A stretch of DNA of 47,762 nt from an uncultured Blautia sp. (GCF_934372025.1 NZ_CAKROJ010000012.1:1-47762), one strand, 5' to 3'. Positions 14,856 through 24,573 are shown, numbered from the stretch's first letter. Translations and numbers: made by a program. The notes: generated from the sequence alone by a model not told the origin.

Positions 14856-15947
14856 CTACCGTTCATATACTATGTAATTACGTTTCTTCAGAAGTGCCGC
14901 ACCTTTCTGCATGGCATTTTCTTCATAAAACTCGATTTTAAGAACACCCTGCTCAAATTCACGGTTATGGATAATTCCAATATTCTTGATACTGATCCCT
15001 TCCATGGCAAGAATCGTAGCAATTGTAGCAATTCCACCTGCTTCATCAACAATATCAATATAAAGCACATATGTCTTATTGATCAGACCGGAAGAGGAGG
15101 CATCGATGGAATCTCTGTAATCCCTTGATCTTGCAAACATGTCATAAAGATTTTCCGCATCCTGATTGTCAATTGAGCATCGGATCTTGATCAGCATACG
15201 AATATATTCATCAAGAACGGTGGAAATATTTGTATGATTTTCGACACAGATCTGTTCCCACATTACCGGCGAAGAAGAAGCGATTCTCGTAATATCACGG
15301 AAACCTCCTGCTGCGATCGTTTTCATATATTCTGCATCGTTATCCAGTTCACTGACCAGATTAACAAGTGAGGATGCAATGATATGCGGCAGATGGCTGA
15401 CACCTGCAGTGATAAAATCATGTTCTTCAGCAGTCAGTACCATTGGAATAGAACCCAGTGAATCAATCAGTTCTGAAAACTCAGTGAGCTTATCCAGTGG
15501 AACTTCTCCTCCTGGTGTAAGAATATAGTAGGCATTTTCCAGAAGATGATCGGATGAATGCTCAAATCCTGACCGTTCAGAACCAGCCATCGGATGTCCT
15601 CCGATAAAACAATGCTCCATGCCAAGCTCTTCTACGGCTTTATGAATAGGTCCCTTAACACTTCCTGCATCTGTAATAATACAGTCATCAGAAATCACAT
15701 TCTTCAGATACTTCAGATATTCTATATTATATTCTACCGGTGCACAGAGAAAAATATAATCGCAGGTACGGTATCGCTCATCCTTTTCTTCCAGCACCGC
15801 ATCAATTGCATTGCAGTTTAATGCCGCTGCCAGAGTTTCTTTGTGCTTTGCATATGCCAGAATATGATAGTCTGGATGAAATTTACGGATCGTTTTTGCG
15901 ATAGATCCTCCGATCAGGCCAAGCCCGATAAAACCGATGGTTTTCAT
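14856..15947 (-). CDS. tyrA: Prephenate dehydrogenase with C-terminal ACT domain
   Basis: A 363-aa enzyme that oxidatively decarboxylates prephenate to 4-hydroxyphenylpyruvate for tyrosine synthesis. The Rossmann motif GLGLIGGS starts at about residue 7, followed by FLCAPVEYN, the substrate-binding HPMAGSERSG and VSHLPHIIAS. A C-terminal ACT domain (about residue 290 on: VLYIDIVDEAGGIATIATILAMEG) is the expected site of tyrosine feedback. The ATG at 15947 is used because AAAGGA precedes it; upstream codons including a TTG lack support. First gene of the tyrA-aroA operon. Confidence 0.95.
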   Translation of the reverse strand: MKTIGFIGLGLIGGSIAKTIRKFHPDYHILAYAKHKETLAAALNCNAIDAVLEEKDERYRTCDYIFLCAPVEYNIEYLKYLKNVISDDCIITDAGSVKGPIHKAVEELGMEHCFIGGHPMAGSERSGFEHSSDHLLENAYYILTPGGEVPLDKLTEFSELIDSLGSIPMVLTAEEHDFITAGVSHLPHIIASSLVNLVSELDNDAEYMKTIAAGGFRDITRIASSSPVMWEQICVENHTNISTVLDEYIRMLIKIRCSIDNQDAENLYDMFARSRDYRDSIDASSSGLINKTYVLYIDIVDEAGGIATIATILAMEGISIKNIGIIHNREFEQGVLKIEFYEENAMQKGAALLKKRNYIVYER

Positions 15948-16092
15948 GATGTATGTTATCCTTTCCAAGTTAAACTATGTTCTTATTTTAAAAGAATATA
16001 TGATAAATGTCAAACAAAGCCATAAAATCGGTAAATTCGTTAATTTTTTACACAATTCAAATAAAAAATGTTGTTAAAATTATATAAAATAC

Positions 16093-16121
16093 TTGAAAAG
16101 TGCGAGAAATTTTAGTAGAAT
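16093..16121 (+). promoter_or_regulatory. Sigma-A promoter for the EF-G-like gene
   Basis: TTGAAA (16093-16098), 17-nt spacer, TAGAAT (16116-16121), about 35 bp before the ATG. Confidence 0.7.
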
Positions 16122-16155
16122 ATGAACATATTAGACAAACAGGGAGGTATTACAT

Positions 16156-18243
16156 ATGGACGTTTATAGAACTGACCGAATCCGCAATGTGGTTCTTTTA
16201 GGTCACGGGGGATCCGGAAAGACAACATTAGCAGAGGCAATGGCTTATTTGGCAGGAATGACTAACCGCCTCGGCAGAGTAGAGGATGGAAATACCGTTA
16301 GTGATTTTGATAAAGAAGAGATCAAAAGACATTTTTCTGTTTCAACTACTTTGATTCCGGTACCATGGGATAAAGTAAAAGTGAACGTACTTGATACACC
16401 GGGATATTTTGATTTTGTCGGCGAAGTAGAAGAGGCTGTCAGCGCAGCAGACGCAGCAATTATCGTTGTTTCAGGTAAAGCAGGTGTACAGGTAGGAACA
16501 CAGAAGGCATGGAATCTCTGTGAGAAATACAAACTGCCACGTATGTTCTTCGTAACAGACATGGATGTGGATGACGTCAGTTACCGAAAAGTTGTGGAAG
16601 ATCTGACAGAACTGTACGGAAAGAAGATTGCTCCGCTGCACTTCCCGATTCGTGAAGACGGTAAATTTGTAGGTTATGTCAATGTTGTCAAACAGGCCGG
16701 CCGCAGATATGTCGACAAAGCAGGCAAAGAGCCTTGCGATATTCCGGAATATCTGAACGAATATCTTGAAAAATACCATGATATTCTGATGGAATCAGTT
16801 GCAGAGACCAGCGAAGAATTTATGGACCGTTACTTTGAAGGAGATGAGTTCTCCGTAACAGAAGTTTCCGCAGCACTTGCAACAAATGTACAGGATGCAA
16901 GTATTGTTCCAGTATGCATGGGATCACCGATCAATCTTCGTGGTGTTTCCAACCTTCTTGATGATATCTGCGGATATTTCCCAAGTCCTGACAAACGTTC
17001 CTGCAACGGAATTTCTCAGAAAACCAACGAGATTTTCGAAGCGAATTATGATTTTGCCAAAACAAAATCCGCATATGTATGGAAAACTATCGTGGATCCA
17101 TTCCTTGGTAAATATTCTCTTATCAAAGTTGCATCCGGTGTTATCAAGTCCGATGATACACTTCTCAACGTAGATAAAGGTGAAGAAGAACGTCTGAACA
17201 AATTATATGTCCTGGAAGGCTCCAAACCGATCGAAGTTCCGGAGCTTCATGCAGGTGATATCGGTGCCATTGCAAAACTTGCAAGCGTACAGACCGGTGA
17301 CAGCCTTGCAGCCAAAGCTGCTCCTGTTCTCTATCCGAAGGCTGTGATCTCCACACCTTACACATATAAGAGATACAAAGCAGTCAACAAGGGGGATGAG
17401 GACAAAATTGCACAGGCTCTCGCAAAAATGACAAGCGAAGACAAGACCCTTCGTGTTGTAAATGATTCTGCCAACAGACAGACACTCCTTTATGGTATGG
17501 GTGATCAGCATCTTGATATCGTGGTCAGCAAACTGAAAGAACGTTACAAAGTAGATATTGAACTTTCCAAACCGAAGGTTGCATTCCGCGAGACCATTCG
17601 CAAGAACTCTGATGTGGAAGGCAAACATAAAAAACAGTCTGGCGGACACGGACAGTATGGTCATGTTAAAATGCGTTTTGAAGCATCCGGTGATCTGGAA
17701 ACACCATATGTATTTGAGCAGGTGGTTGTTGGTGGAGCAGTGCCGAAGAACTATTTCCCTGCAGTTGAAAAAGGACTTCAGGAATGTGTTCTGAAAGGAC
17801 CTCTGGCTGCTTACCCTGTAGTCGGCGTTAAAGCAACTCTTTATGACGGTTCCTACCATCCGGTAGACTCCTCAGAAATGGCATTCAAGATGGCAACCAT
17901 TCTTGCATTCAAGAAAGGCTTTATGGATGCATCTCCGGTACTTCTTGAGCCAATCGTATCTATGAAAGTTACAGTTCCGGATAAATATACCGGTGATGTT
18001 ATGGGTGACCTTAACAAACGACGCGGCCGTGTTCTTGGTATGAACCCGGATCACGCAGGCAATACCATTATCGAAGCAGATGTACCGCAGCTTGAGATTT
18101 ATGGCTATTCCACAACACTTCGTTCCATGACAGGCGGAAGCGGAGATTTCTCCTATGAATTCGCACGCTATGAGCAGGCTCCGAACGACATCCAGGCCAA
18201 AGAAATTGAAGCCAGAGCGAGCAAATTAGAAGCTGCAGAATAA
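16156..18243 (+). CDS. EF-G-like translational GTPase (second EF-G type)
   Basis: A 695-aa GTPase with full EF-G architecture: G domain (P-loop GHGGSGKT at residues 16-23, VLDTPGYFDF as G3), domain II, domain III (QTLLYGMGDQHLDIVVSKL), domain IV beginning KPKVAFRETIRK with GGHGQYGHVKM, and domain V ending with LRSMTGGSGDFSYEFARYEQ. The P-loop is not the AHIDAGKTT of canonical EF-G, and the G4 motif reads TDMD (residues 134-137) instead of NKMD. The gene is monocistronic, not in a str operon, so it is the divergent EF-G2/FusA2-like paralogue of unclear role rather than the main translocase. A ribosome protection protein is less likely given overall pattern. GGGAGG precedes the ATG. Confidence 0.9.
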   Translation: MDVYRTDRIRNVVLLGHGGSGKTTLAEAMAYLAGMTNRLGRVEDGNTVSDFDKEEIKRHFSVSTTLIPVPWDKVKVNVLDTPGYFDFVGEVEEAVSAADAAIIVVSGKAGVQVGTQKAWNLCEKYKLPRMFFVTDMDVDDVSYRKVVEDLTELYGKKIAPLHFPIREDGKFVGYVNVVKQAGRRYVDKAGKEPCDIPEYLNEYLEKYHDILMESVAETSEEFMDRYFEGDEFSVTEVSAALATNVQDASIVPVCMGSPINLRGVSNLLDDICGYFPSPDKRSCNGISQKTNEIFEANYDFAKTKSAYVWKTIVDPFLGKYSLIKVASGVIKSDDTLLNVDKGEEERLNKLYVLEGSKPIEVPELHAGDIGAIAKLASVQTGDSLAAKAAPVLYPKAVISTPYTYKRYKAVNKGDEDKIAQALAKMTSEDKTLRVVNDSANRQTLLYGMGDQHLDIVVSKLKERYKVDIELSKPKVAFRETIRKNSDVEGKHKKQSGGHGQYGHVKMRFEASGDLETPYVFEQVVVGGAVPKNYFPAVEKGLQECVLKGPLAAYPVVGVKATLYDGSYHPVDSSEMAFKMATILAFKKGFMDASPVLLEPIVSMKVTVPDKYTGDVMGDLNKRRGRVLGMNPDHAGNTIIEADVPQLEIYGYSTTLRSMTGGSGDFSYEFARYEQAPNDIQAKEIEARASKLEAAE

Positions 18244-18281
18244 GTGTTCATTTAAATGATAATTAAATAATCGAAGCAGGA

Positions 18282-18325
18282 ACAAAAGTCCTTCACCTCA
18301 TTTGTTTGAAGTGAAGGACTTTTGT
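18282..18325 (+). terminator. Terminator-like hairpin after the EF-G-like gene
   Basis: A 15-bp perfect stem, ACAAAAGTCCTTCAC with GTGAAGGACTTTTGT, 14-nt loop. The U-rich part lies within the 3' arm. Confidence 0.75.
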
Positions 18326-18407
18326 TGCAGGCAACAGAGCCATTGACAAAAGAAGCGTCTTGAATTAAAATTGATTTTTAGATAACAATGTTGGAGGAAA
18401 CATAGAT

Positions 18408-20810
18408 ATGAAATACATGTTTAAAAAGATCGAGCCGAAGTGGCAGGCGAAATGGGAAGAGAGTAAAGTCTTCGAAGCCAAAGACAACAGTGACAAGCCT
18501 AAATTCTATGGCCTTGTAGAATTCCCGTATCCAAGTGGTGCAGGTATGCACGTCGGCCATATCAAAGCTTATTCAAGCCTTGAAGTTATTTCCAGAAAAC
18601 GCCGTATGGAAGGATATAATGTACTTTTTCCGATCGGATTTGATGCATTTGGTCTTCCTACCGAAAACTATGCTGTAAAGACAGGCACACATCCGCGTAT
18701 CATCACAGATGAGAATATCAAAAGATTTTCCAATCAGCTGAAAAAGGTCGGTTTTTCTTTTGACTGGAATCGTGTAATCGATACAACAGACGAAGATTAT
18801 TACAAATGGACACAGTGGATTTTCCTTAAAATGTTCGAAAAGGGTCTCGTATTCAGAGACAGAACTCTTGTAAACTATTGTCCGCACTGTAAGGTAGTTC
18901 TTTCCAATGAAGACAGCCAGGGCGGCAAATGTGATATCTGCCACAGCGAAGTAGTGCAGAAATCCAAAGATGTCTGGTATCTGAGAATCACACAGTATGC
19001 TGACAAGCTTCTGGAAGGTCTGAAAGATGTAGATTATCCGGACAATGTAAAACAGCAGCAGGTTCACTGGATTGGTAAATCCAAAGGTGCATTCGTAAAC
19101 TTCAACATTGACGGAATCGATGAGAAGCTTGAGATTTATACCACCAGACCAGATACTCTGTTTGGTGTTACTTTCATGGTAATCGCACCGGAACATCCGA
19201 TTATTGATAAATACAAAGATAAAATCTCAAACATGGATGAGATCACTGCATATCGTAATGAATGTGCAAAGAAAACAGAATTCGAAAGAACACAGCTTGT
19301 CAAAGACAAAACCGGTGTATGCATCCAGGGTCTGGAAGGTGTTAACCCGGCCAACGGCAAGAAGATTCCGATCTATATTGCAGACTATGTAATGATGGGT
19401 TATGGTACAGGTGCGATCATGGCAGTACCGGCTCATGACCAGCGTGACTATGATTTCGCAAAGAAATTTGGTGTTGATATCATTGAAGTCATCAAGGGTG
19501 GCGATATCTCTAAGGAAGCCTATACAGGTGACGGTGAGATGGTAAACTCCGAATTCCTCAATGGATATACTAATAAAAAAGATTCCATCGAACGTATGCT
19601 GGAAGAGCTTGAGAAAAAAGGTATTGGTAAAGCCGGTGTACAGTACAAGATGAAAGACTGGGCATTCAACCGTCAGAGATACTGGGGCGAGCCGATTCCG
19701 CTCATCCATTGTCCGAACTGTGGTGTTGTAGCTGTTCCGGAAGAAGAACTTCCGCTTCGTCTGCCTGTTGTCAAAGATTTTGAGCCGGGAGAAGACGGTC
19801 AGTCACCACTTGCCAAGATTGATTCCTTCGTAAACTGCAGCTGTCCGAAATGTGGAGCAGCAGCCAAACGTGAGACAGATACCATGCCTCAGTGGGCAGG
19901 TTCTTCCTGGTATTTCCTGAGATATACAGATCCGCATAATAACCATGCACTGGCTGATATGGATAAGCTGAAATACTGGATGCCGGTTGACTGGTACAAC
20001 GGCGGTATGGAACATGTTACCAGACATATGATCTACTCCAGATTCTGGCATCATTTCCTGTATGATCTGGGCGTTGTAAACACTCCGGAACCATATGCAA
20101 AACGTTCCATTCAGGGACTTATCCTTGGACCAGATGGCGACAAGATGAGCAAATCCAAAGGAAACGTTGTAGACCCGCTTGATATCGTAGAAGAATATGG
20201 TGCTGATACTCTTCGTACCTATGTTCTGTTTATGGGTGATTACGGTGCTGCGACACCTTGGAGTGACAGTTCCGTTAAAGGCTGTAAGAAATTCCTTGAC
20301 CGTGTAGCCGGACTGACAGATATTCTTTCTGATGAGCCTGTTTCTGATGAACTTGAAATGAAACTTCACAGAACAATTAAGAAGGTTTCTTCCGACATTG
20401 AGAACCTCAAGTTCAATACAGCTATCGCAAGTCTGATGACTCTGATCAACGATATCACAGCAGAAGGACATATCGGCAAGGAAGAGCTTGCGATCTTCAT
20501 CAAACTTCTCAGCCCGTTTGCTCCACATCTCTGCGAAGAAATCTGGGAACTTCTCGGTGGAGAAGGATTACTTGCAATTGCTTCCTGGCCGGAATATGAC
20601 GAAGGCAAAACTGTTGCCAAAACTGTTGAGATCGGTGTACAGGTAAATGGTAAAGTAAGAGGAACTATCGTAATTCCGAATGGCTGTGACAAAGAAAAAG
20701 CATTTGAAATTGCAAAAGCAGATGAGAGAATTGCATCCTTCCTGGATGGCAAGAACCTGATCAAAGAAATCTATGTTCCAAATAAGATTGTCAACTTTGT
20801 TGCAAAATAA
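18408..20810 (+). CDS. leuS: Leucyl-tRNA synthetase
   Basis: An 800-aa class Ia synthetase charging tRNA-Leu. The HIGH signature appears as MHVGH (H48-H51, within YPSGAGMHVGH), the KMSKS loop is residues 579-583, and the long CP1 editing domain lies between, with the threonine-rich editing region (TTRPDTLFGVT). Zinc-knuckle cysteines are present (NYCPHCKVVL and CDICH; CPNCG and CPKCG). Length is normal. GGAGG lies in the short leader 9 nt before the ATG. No T-box is visible in the 160 bp upstream, in contrast to tyrS in this window. Confidence 0.98.
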   Translation: MKYMFKKIEPKWQAKWEESKVFEAKDNSDKPKFYGLVEFPYPSGAGMHVGHIKAYSSLEVISRKRRMEGYNVLFPIGFDAFGLPTENYAVKTGTHPRIITDENIKRFSNQLKKVGFSFDWNRVIDTTDEDYYKWTQWIFLKMFEKGLVFRDRTLVNYCPHCKVVLSNEDSQGGKCDICHSEVVQKSKDVWYLRITQYADKLLEGLKDVDYPDNVKQQQVHWIGKSKGAFVNFNIDGIDEKLEIYTTRPDTLFGVTFMVIAPEHPIIDKYKDKISNMDEITAYRNECAKKTEFERTQLVKDKTGVCIQGLEGVNPANGKKIPIYIADYVMMGYGTGAIMAVPAHDQRDYDFAKKFGVDIIEVIKGGDISKEAYTGDGEMVNSEFLNGYTNKKDSIERMLEELEKKGIGKAGVQYKMKDWAFNRQRYWGEPIPLIHCPNCGVVAVPEEELPLRLPVVKDFEPGEDGQSPLAKIDSFVNCSCPKCGAAAKRETDTMPQWAGSSWYFLRYTDPHNNHALADMDKLKYWMPVDWYNGGMEHVTRHMIYSRFWHHFLYDLGVVNTPEPYAKRSIQGLILGPDGDKMSKSKGNVVDPLDIVEEYGADTLRTYVLFMGDYGAATPWSDSSVKGCKKFLDRVAGLTDILSDEPVSDELEMKLHRTIKKVSSDIENLKFNTAIASLMTLINDITAEGHIGKEELAIFIKLLSPFAPHLCEEIWELLGGEGLLAIASWPEYDEGKTVAKTVEIGVQVNGKVRGTIVIPNGCDKEKAFEIAKADERIASFLDGKNLIKEIYVPNKIVNFVAK

Positions 20811-20831
20811 TTGCATAAACGCATAAGAATA

Positions 20832-20860
20832 GCCCTCCAGTTAAGACTGGGGGGCTTCTT
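20832..20860 (+). terminator. leuS terminator overlapping the rqcH 3' end
   Basis: GCCCTCCAGT pairs with ACTGGGGGGC around a TAAG loop, followed by TTCTTT. It lies 22 bp after the leuS stop; its 3' half includes the stop codon of the opposite-strand gene. Confidence 0.8.
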
Positions 20861-22595
20861 TGATATCTGCGATATCCGGCTCTGCCATGAGAGAGTAGTT
20901 CGTATAATAAACTACAAATCCCGGTTTTGCACCGCCTGGTTTCTTGACATGTTTCTTCTGAATATAATCAATCTCTACCTTTGGAGCAGTACGGCCTTTG
21001 GAATAATAGGCTGCAAGTCTTCCTGCCTCCTCAAATGTGCGGTCCGGAAGTTCTCCGTCCGGTGTCTTCACAACCACATGAGAGCCGGCCATTTTCTTTG
21101 CGTGGAACCACCAGTCATTACCGGTAGCCATTTTGAAAGTAAGCTCATCGTTCTGGAAATTATTTTTTCCTACATAGATGTCAAATCCATCACTTGAAAT
21201 ATAATGAAATGGTTTTGATTTTGCCTGTGCTTTCTGTCCCTTTTTATTCGAATAGTGTTTCCTGATATACCCATATTCCGTCAGTTCTTCTTTAATCTGG
21301 CTCAGGTCATTTTCTGCCCGGGCAATATCAAGGGCATTAGAAATAGACTCAAGATGTTCAATTTCCGACTCAGTATCGGCAATCTGCTCTGTCAGTGCTT
21401 CTTCCGTTCGTTTCAGTTTACCGTATTTCTCAAAATATTTCTTGGAATTTTCTCCGGGAGTCAGCGCCGGATCCAGCGGTATCGTAATTTCCTCGTTTGT
21501 ATAATAATTCAGAGCTTTAAAGGATTTGCAGCCTTCTTCAAGCCCATATCCGTATGTGTTGATCAGTTCACCGTATACTTTATATTTGTCCTTCTTGGCA
21601 GTATCTTTCATTTGTTTCTGCTGAAGTGACAGCTTTTTACGATTTCTCTCCAGTGCCGTCTGCACGATTCTGCGAAGATCTGAAGATTTCTGTCGAATCC
21701 TGGTCAGGATCTCTTTTGATGCATAATAGGTTTCCAGCATCTCAGATACTGACGCAAACGTTTCACTGTGATATTCCGGTCCATACTGTGTAAGCGGAAC
21801 CACTGCGTACTCCACAGGTTCCTCATCCCGGTAAATAATATTGGGAGTAAAATCTCCCTCCTGTATCTGTTCGATCAGACGCCTGAATGTGTGATACAGA
21901 TGAGTTGCGGCATTTTCATCCAGTGACTGTGCCGCATCGCTTCCATCCACAGATGCTCTGTAGCAGATTTCTTCCGCGATCAGCGGACTGATTCCTGTCA
22001 GTGTCGTATAAACCGCTCTGGAAATATTACACGGTTTTTTGCATACAACAGCTTTAAATTCTTCTTCTGTGATCATGAACGGATCATATTTCTCCTGTGT
22101 CTGCGGCAGAAAATAATCTCTTCCCGGCAGAACCTCACGAACAGAACTCATATGTGAAGAAACATGTTTGATGCTGTCAAGGATCATATGATTTTCATCA
22201 CAGAAAATAATGTTACTGTATTTTCCCATCAGTTCAACGATGAGATATTTTTTGCAGGGATCCCCCAGTTCATTTAAATGCTCCAGTTCAAATTCCACAA
22301 CACGTTCCAGTCCCGGCTGTGAAATATTTCCGATTCTTGCGCTGCCAAGATGTTTACGGAGCAGCATACAGAAATTCGGAGCAGTCAGGGGACTCGGTTT
22401 ATTTTTTCCTGTAAAATAGATCAGCGGAAGAGAAGGACTAGCAGATACAAACAGACGGCACTGTCCATTTGCTCCTTTTCCGGTGATCATCAGTGCATCC
22501 GACTCAGGCTGTGCGATTTTGTTAAAGCGGCCATTGTCAAGATTCTTGTGCAGTTCCTGTACCATTGCTGCAATGGTAATACCATCAAATGCCAT
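20841..22595 (-). CDS. rqcH: NFACT-family ribosome quality control factor RqcH (fibronectin-binding-like)
   Basis: A 584-aa NFACT protein. In B. subtilis RqcH binds obstructed 50S subunits and recruits tRNA-Ala to add C-terminal alanine tails to stalled chains. The N-terminal NFACT-N domain (MAFDGITIAAMVQEL, FCMLLRKHLG, VELMGKYSNIIF), coiled-coil middle (RKKLSLQQKQMKDTAKKDKY; LTEQIADTESEIEHLESI) and C-terminal NFACT-R domain (NDWWFHAKKMAGSHVVV) are all present. The catalytic Asp97-Arg98 pair of the B. subtilis protein is Glu97-Arg98 here (QPGLERVV). Older annotations call this a fibronectin-binding protein. It is convergent with leuS. Confidence 0.93.
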   Translation of the reverse strand: MAFDGITIAAMVQELHKNLDNGRFNKIAQPESDALMITGKGANGQCRLFVSASPSLPLIYFTGKNKPSPLTAPNFCMLLRKHLGSARIGNISQPGLERVVEFELEHLNELGDPCKKYLIVELMGKYSNIIFCDENHMILDSIKHVSSHMSSVREVLPGRDYFLPQTQEKYDPFMITEEEFKAVVCKKPCNISRAVYTTLTGISPLIAEEICYRASVDGSDAAQSLDENAATHLYHTFRRLIEQIQEGDFTPNIIYRDEEPVEYAVVPLTQYGPEYHSETFASVSEMLETYYASKEILTRIRQKSSDLRRIVQTALERNRKKLSLQQKQMKDTAKKDKYKVYGELINTYGYGLEEGCKSFKALNYYTNEEITIPLDPALTPGENSKKYFEKYGKLKRTEEALTEQIADTESEIEHLESISNALDIARAENDLSQIKEELTEYGYIRKHYSNKKGQKAQAKSKPFHYISSDGFDIYVGKNNFQNDELTFKMATGNDWWFHAKKMAGSHVVVKTPDGELPDRTFEEAGRLAAYYSKGRTAPKVEIDYIQKKHVKKPGGAKPGFVVYYTNYSLMAEPDIADIKEAPQS

Positions 22596-22702
22596 TTAGT
22601 TCCTCCCTCGTTTTTCATCCGAAGCCATTGTAACGCGTGCAGCACAGAAATGTCAACGTACGCCGTTTACCTTTATTATTAAATATTTATAAAAAAAACA
22701 AA

Positions 22703-22731
22703 TTGACTAGATTTTTATAATGCACTATAAT
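22703..22731 (+). promoter_or_regulatory. Sigma-A promoter for the yicC-pgsA gene run
   Basis: TTGACT (22703-22708), 17-nt spacer, TATAAT (22726-22731), 43 bp before the yicC ATG. Confidence 0.8.
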
Positions 22732-22774
22732 TAATCTGTATGTAAAAAAAGAGACTTGCAAAGTGAGATAACTT

Positions 22775-23653
22775 ATGATAAAAAGTATGACAGGCTTCGG
22801 CCACGCAGAAAAAGTAACTAGTCAGTGCAAAATCATCGTTGAACTGAAATCCGTTAATCACAGATATCTTGATCTGAATATCAAGATGCCGCGTCGTTTC
22901 AATATGCTGGAAGGCGAGGTCAGAAATCTGCTGAAGCAGTATATGCAGCGAGGTAAAATAGACGTATTTATCACTTATGAAGATTATACCTCCAGTGATT
23001 ATACTTTAAAATATAACCGCGAGCTTGCTGCTGAATATCTTCGTTATCTGAATCAGATGGCTGAAGAATTTCATCTGGACAACGATGTTCGTGTGACGAC
23101 CTTATCCAGATATCCGGAAGTTCTGACCATGGAAGAACAGTCTGTAGATGAAAAAGAACTGTGGGAACTTCTTTCTGAGCCTTTAAGAGAAGCATGTACA
23201 AAATTTGTTGAAGCCCGTACCCGTGAGGGACAGCACCTGAAAGAGGATCTTCTGTCCAAGCTTCAGGAACTTGACCAGAAGGTAACTCTGGTTGAAGAAC
23301 GTTCTCCGCAGGTAGTACAGGCATACCGCAATAAACTGGAACAAAAAGTACATGAACTTCTGGAAGACAGTCAGATTGATGATAACCGCATTGCAGCCGA
23401 AGTTATCCTGTTTTCAGACAAGATCTGCAATGATGAAGAGACTGTAAGACTTCACAGTCATATTCATGGCATGCAGAAAATCCTCCTGGAGACAGAGGGT
23501 ATTGGCCGCAAGATGGATTTCATGGCTCAGGAGATGAACCGCGAAGCGAACACGATTCTTTCCAAGTCCAATGATCTGGAGGTTTCCAACCTTGCGATCG
23601 ATCTCAAAACAGAGATTGAAAAAATTCGTGAACAGATCCAGAATATAGAATAA
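22775..23653 (+). CDS. yicC: YicC-family endoribonuclease
   Basis: A 292-aa member of the YicC/YloC family. The diagnostic N-terminus is MTGFGHAEK with KSVNHRYLDL a few residues later, and the C-terminal DUF1732 part contains KICNDEETVRLHSHI, GIGRKMDFMAQEMNREANTI and NDLEVSNLAIDLK. E. coli YicC is reported as an endoribonuclease acting on a small RNA. The ribosome site is weak (GTGAGA). It heads a cluster with remA, gmk and rpoZ that is conserved in Firmicutes. Confidence 0.93.
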   Translation: MIKSMTGFGHAEKVTSQCKIIVELKSVNHRYLDLNIKMPRRFNMLEGEVRNLLKQYMQRGKIDVFITYEDYTSSDYTLKYNRELAAEYLRYLNQMAEEFHLDNDVRVTTLSRYPEVLTMEEQSVDEKELWELLSEPLREACTKFVEARTREGQHLKEDLLSKLQELDQKVTLVEERSPQVVQAYRNKLEQKVHELLEDSQIDDNRIAAEVILFSDKICNDEETVRLHSHIHGMQKILLETEGIGRKMDFMAQEMNREANTILSKSNDLEVSNLAIDLKTEIEKIREQIQNIE

Positions 23654-23671
23654 CGGAGGCAGGATTCAGTT

Positions 23672-23947
23672 TTGGCAAAATTGATAAATATCGGCTTCGG
23701 AAATGTGGTCAATTCCCGTAAGATCGTTGCTGTAGTCAGTCCGGACGCTGCGCCGGTAAAAAGAATGATCCAGAGCATCAAAGGAACACGTTCTCTCATT
23801 GATGCCACACAGGGACGTAAAACCAAGGCCGTTATCGTGACATCTGATGATTATCTTGTCTTATCCGCACTTCAGCCGGAGACGATCGCCCGCCGTTTTG
23901 CGGAAGCTAATAATTATTATGAAGAAAAGGAAGAAGACCATGAGTAA
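23672..23947 (+). CDS. remA: RemA-family regulator (DUF370)
   Basis: A 91-aa protein of the RemA/YlzA family, a DNA-binding protein that activates biofilm matrix and osmoprotection genes in B. subtilis. Signature parts are INIGFGNVVNS, VSPDAAPVKRMI and KAVIVTSDDYLVLSAL. The start is TTG at 23672 with AGGA 7 nt before it, and GGAGG slightly further. It follows yicC by 18 bp and overlaps gmk by 8 bp, so the three are co-expressed. The acidic C-terminal tail (NNYYEEKEEDHE) is a clade feature. Confidence 0.92.
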   Translation: MAKLINIGFGNVVNSRKIVAVVSPDAAPVKRMIQSIKGTRSLIDATQGRKTKAVIVTSDDYLVLSALQPETIARRFAEANNYYEEKEEDHE

Positions 23948-24572
23948 GGGTGTTTTAACCGTTGTTTCCGGCTTTTCAGGTGCCGGCAAGGGTACTGTAA
24001 TGAAACGGCTTCTTGAAAAATATGACAATTATGCTCTTTCCATTTCCGTAACTACACGAAACCCACGTGAGGGAGAAAGAGACGGAATTGAATACTTTTT
24101 CAGAACCAGAGAAGAAGTAGAAGCCATGATTCGCGAAGATCAGCTTCTTGAATATGCTGAATACGTAAATAACTATTACGGAACTCCCCGTTTTTATGTG
24201 GAAGACATGCTTTCCCAGGGAAAAAACGTAATTCTTGAAATAGAGATTCAGGGTGCAATGAAAATCAAAGAAAAGATTCCGGAAGCAGTGCTGGTGTTTG
24301 TTACCCCGCCAAGCTTTGAGGAACTTCGCAGCCGACTGACCGGACGTGGTACAGAAACCGCAGAGGTGATCGAATCCCGTCTCTGCCGTGCTGCTGAAGA
24401 ATCAGAAGGAATGAATGACTATGATTACATTCTGATCAATGACAAGGTAGAGGACTGTGTCGATCAGCTCCATCAGATCATTCTGAGTGAACGCTGCCGT
24501 GCACAGTGCAACCAGGAACTTATCAACACGATCCAGGAAGAAGCCCGGGTCTTAATGAAAGGAGATAAATAA
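23940..24572 (+). CDS. gmk: Guanylate kinase
   Basis: A 210-aa kinase converting GMP to GDP with ATP. The P-loop is GFSGAGKG (residues 11-18), followed by the GMP-binding SVTTRNPREGERDG and YFFRTREEV, then YAEYVNNYYGTP and the lid Arg region (SRLTGRGTETAEVIESRL). Start ATG 23940 is supported by AAGGAAGAAG upstream and by the family's usual N-terminus; earlier in-frame ATGs (23847, 23919) would run through remA. Overlap of 8 bp with remA and a 1-bp gap to rpoZ show tight translational coupling. Confidence 0.97.
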   Translation: MSKGVLTVVSGFSGAGKGTVMKRLLEKYDNYALSISVTTRNPREGERDGIEYFFRTREEVEAMIREDQLLEYAEYVNNYYGTPRFYVEDMLSQGKNVILEIEIQGAMKIKEKIPEAVLVFVTPPSFEELRSRLTGRGTETAEVIESRLCRAAEESEGMNDYDYILINDKVEDCVDQLHQIILSERCRAQCNQELINTIQEEARVLMKGDK

Positions 24573-24573
24573 T

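Noticed and set aside
19803..20528. 241-codon minus-strand frame opposite leuS
   Set aside because: Shadow of leuS; no ribosome site and no motif.
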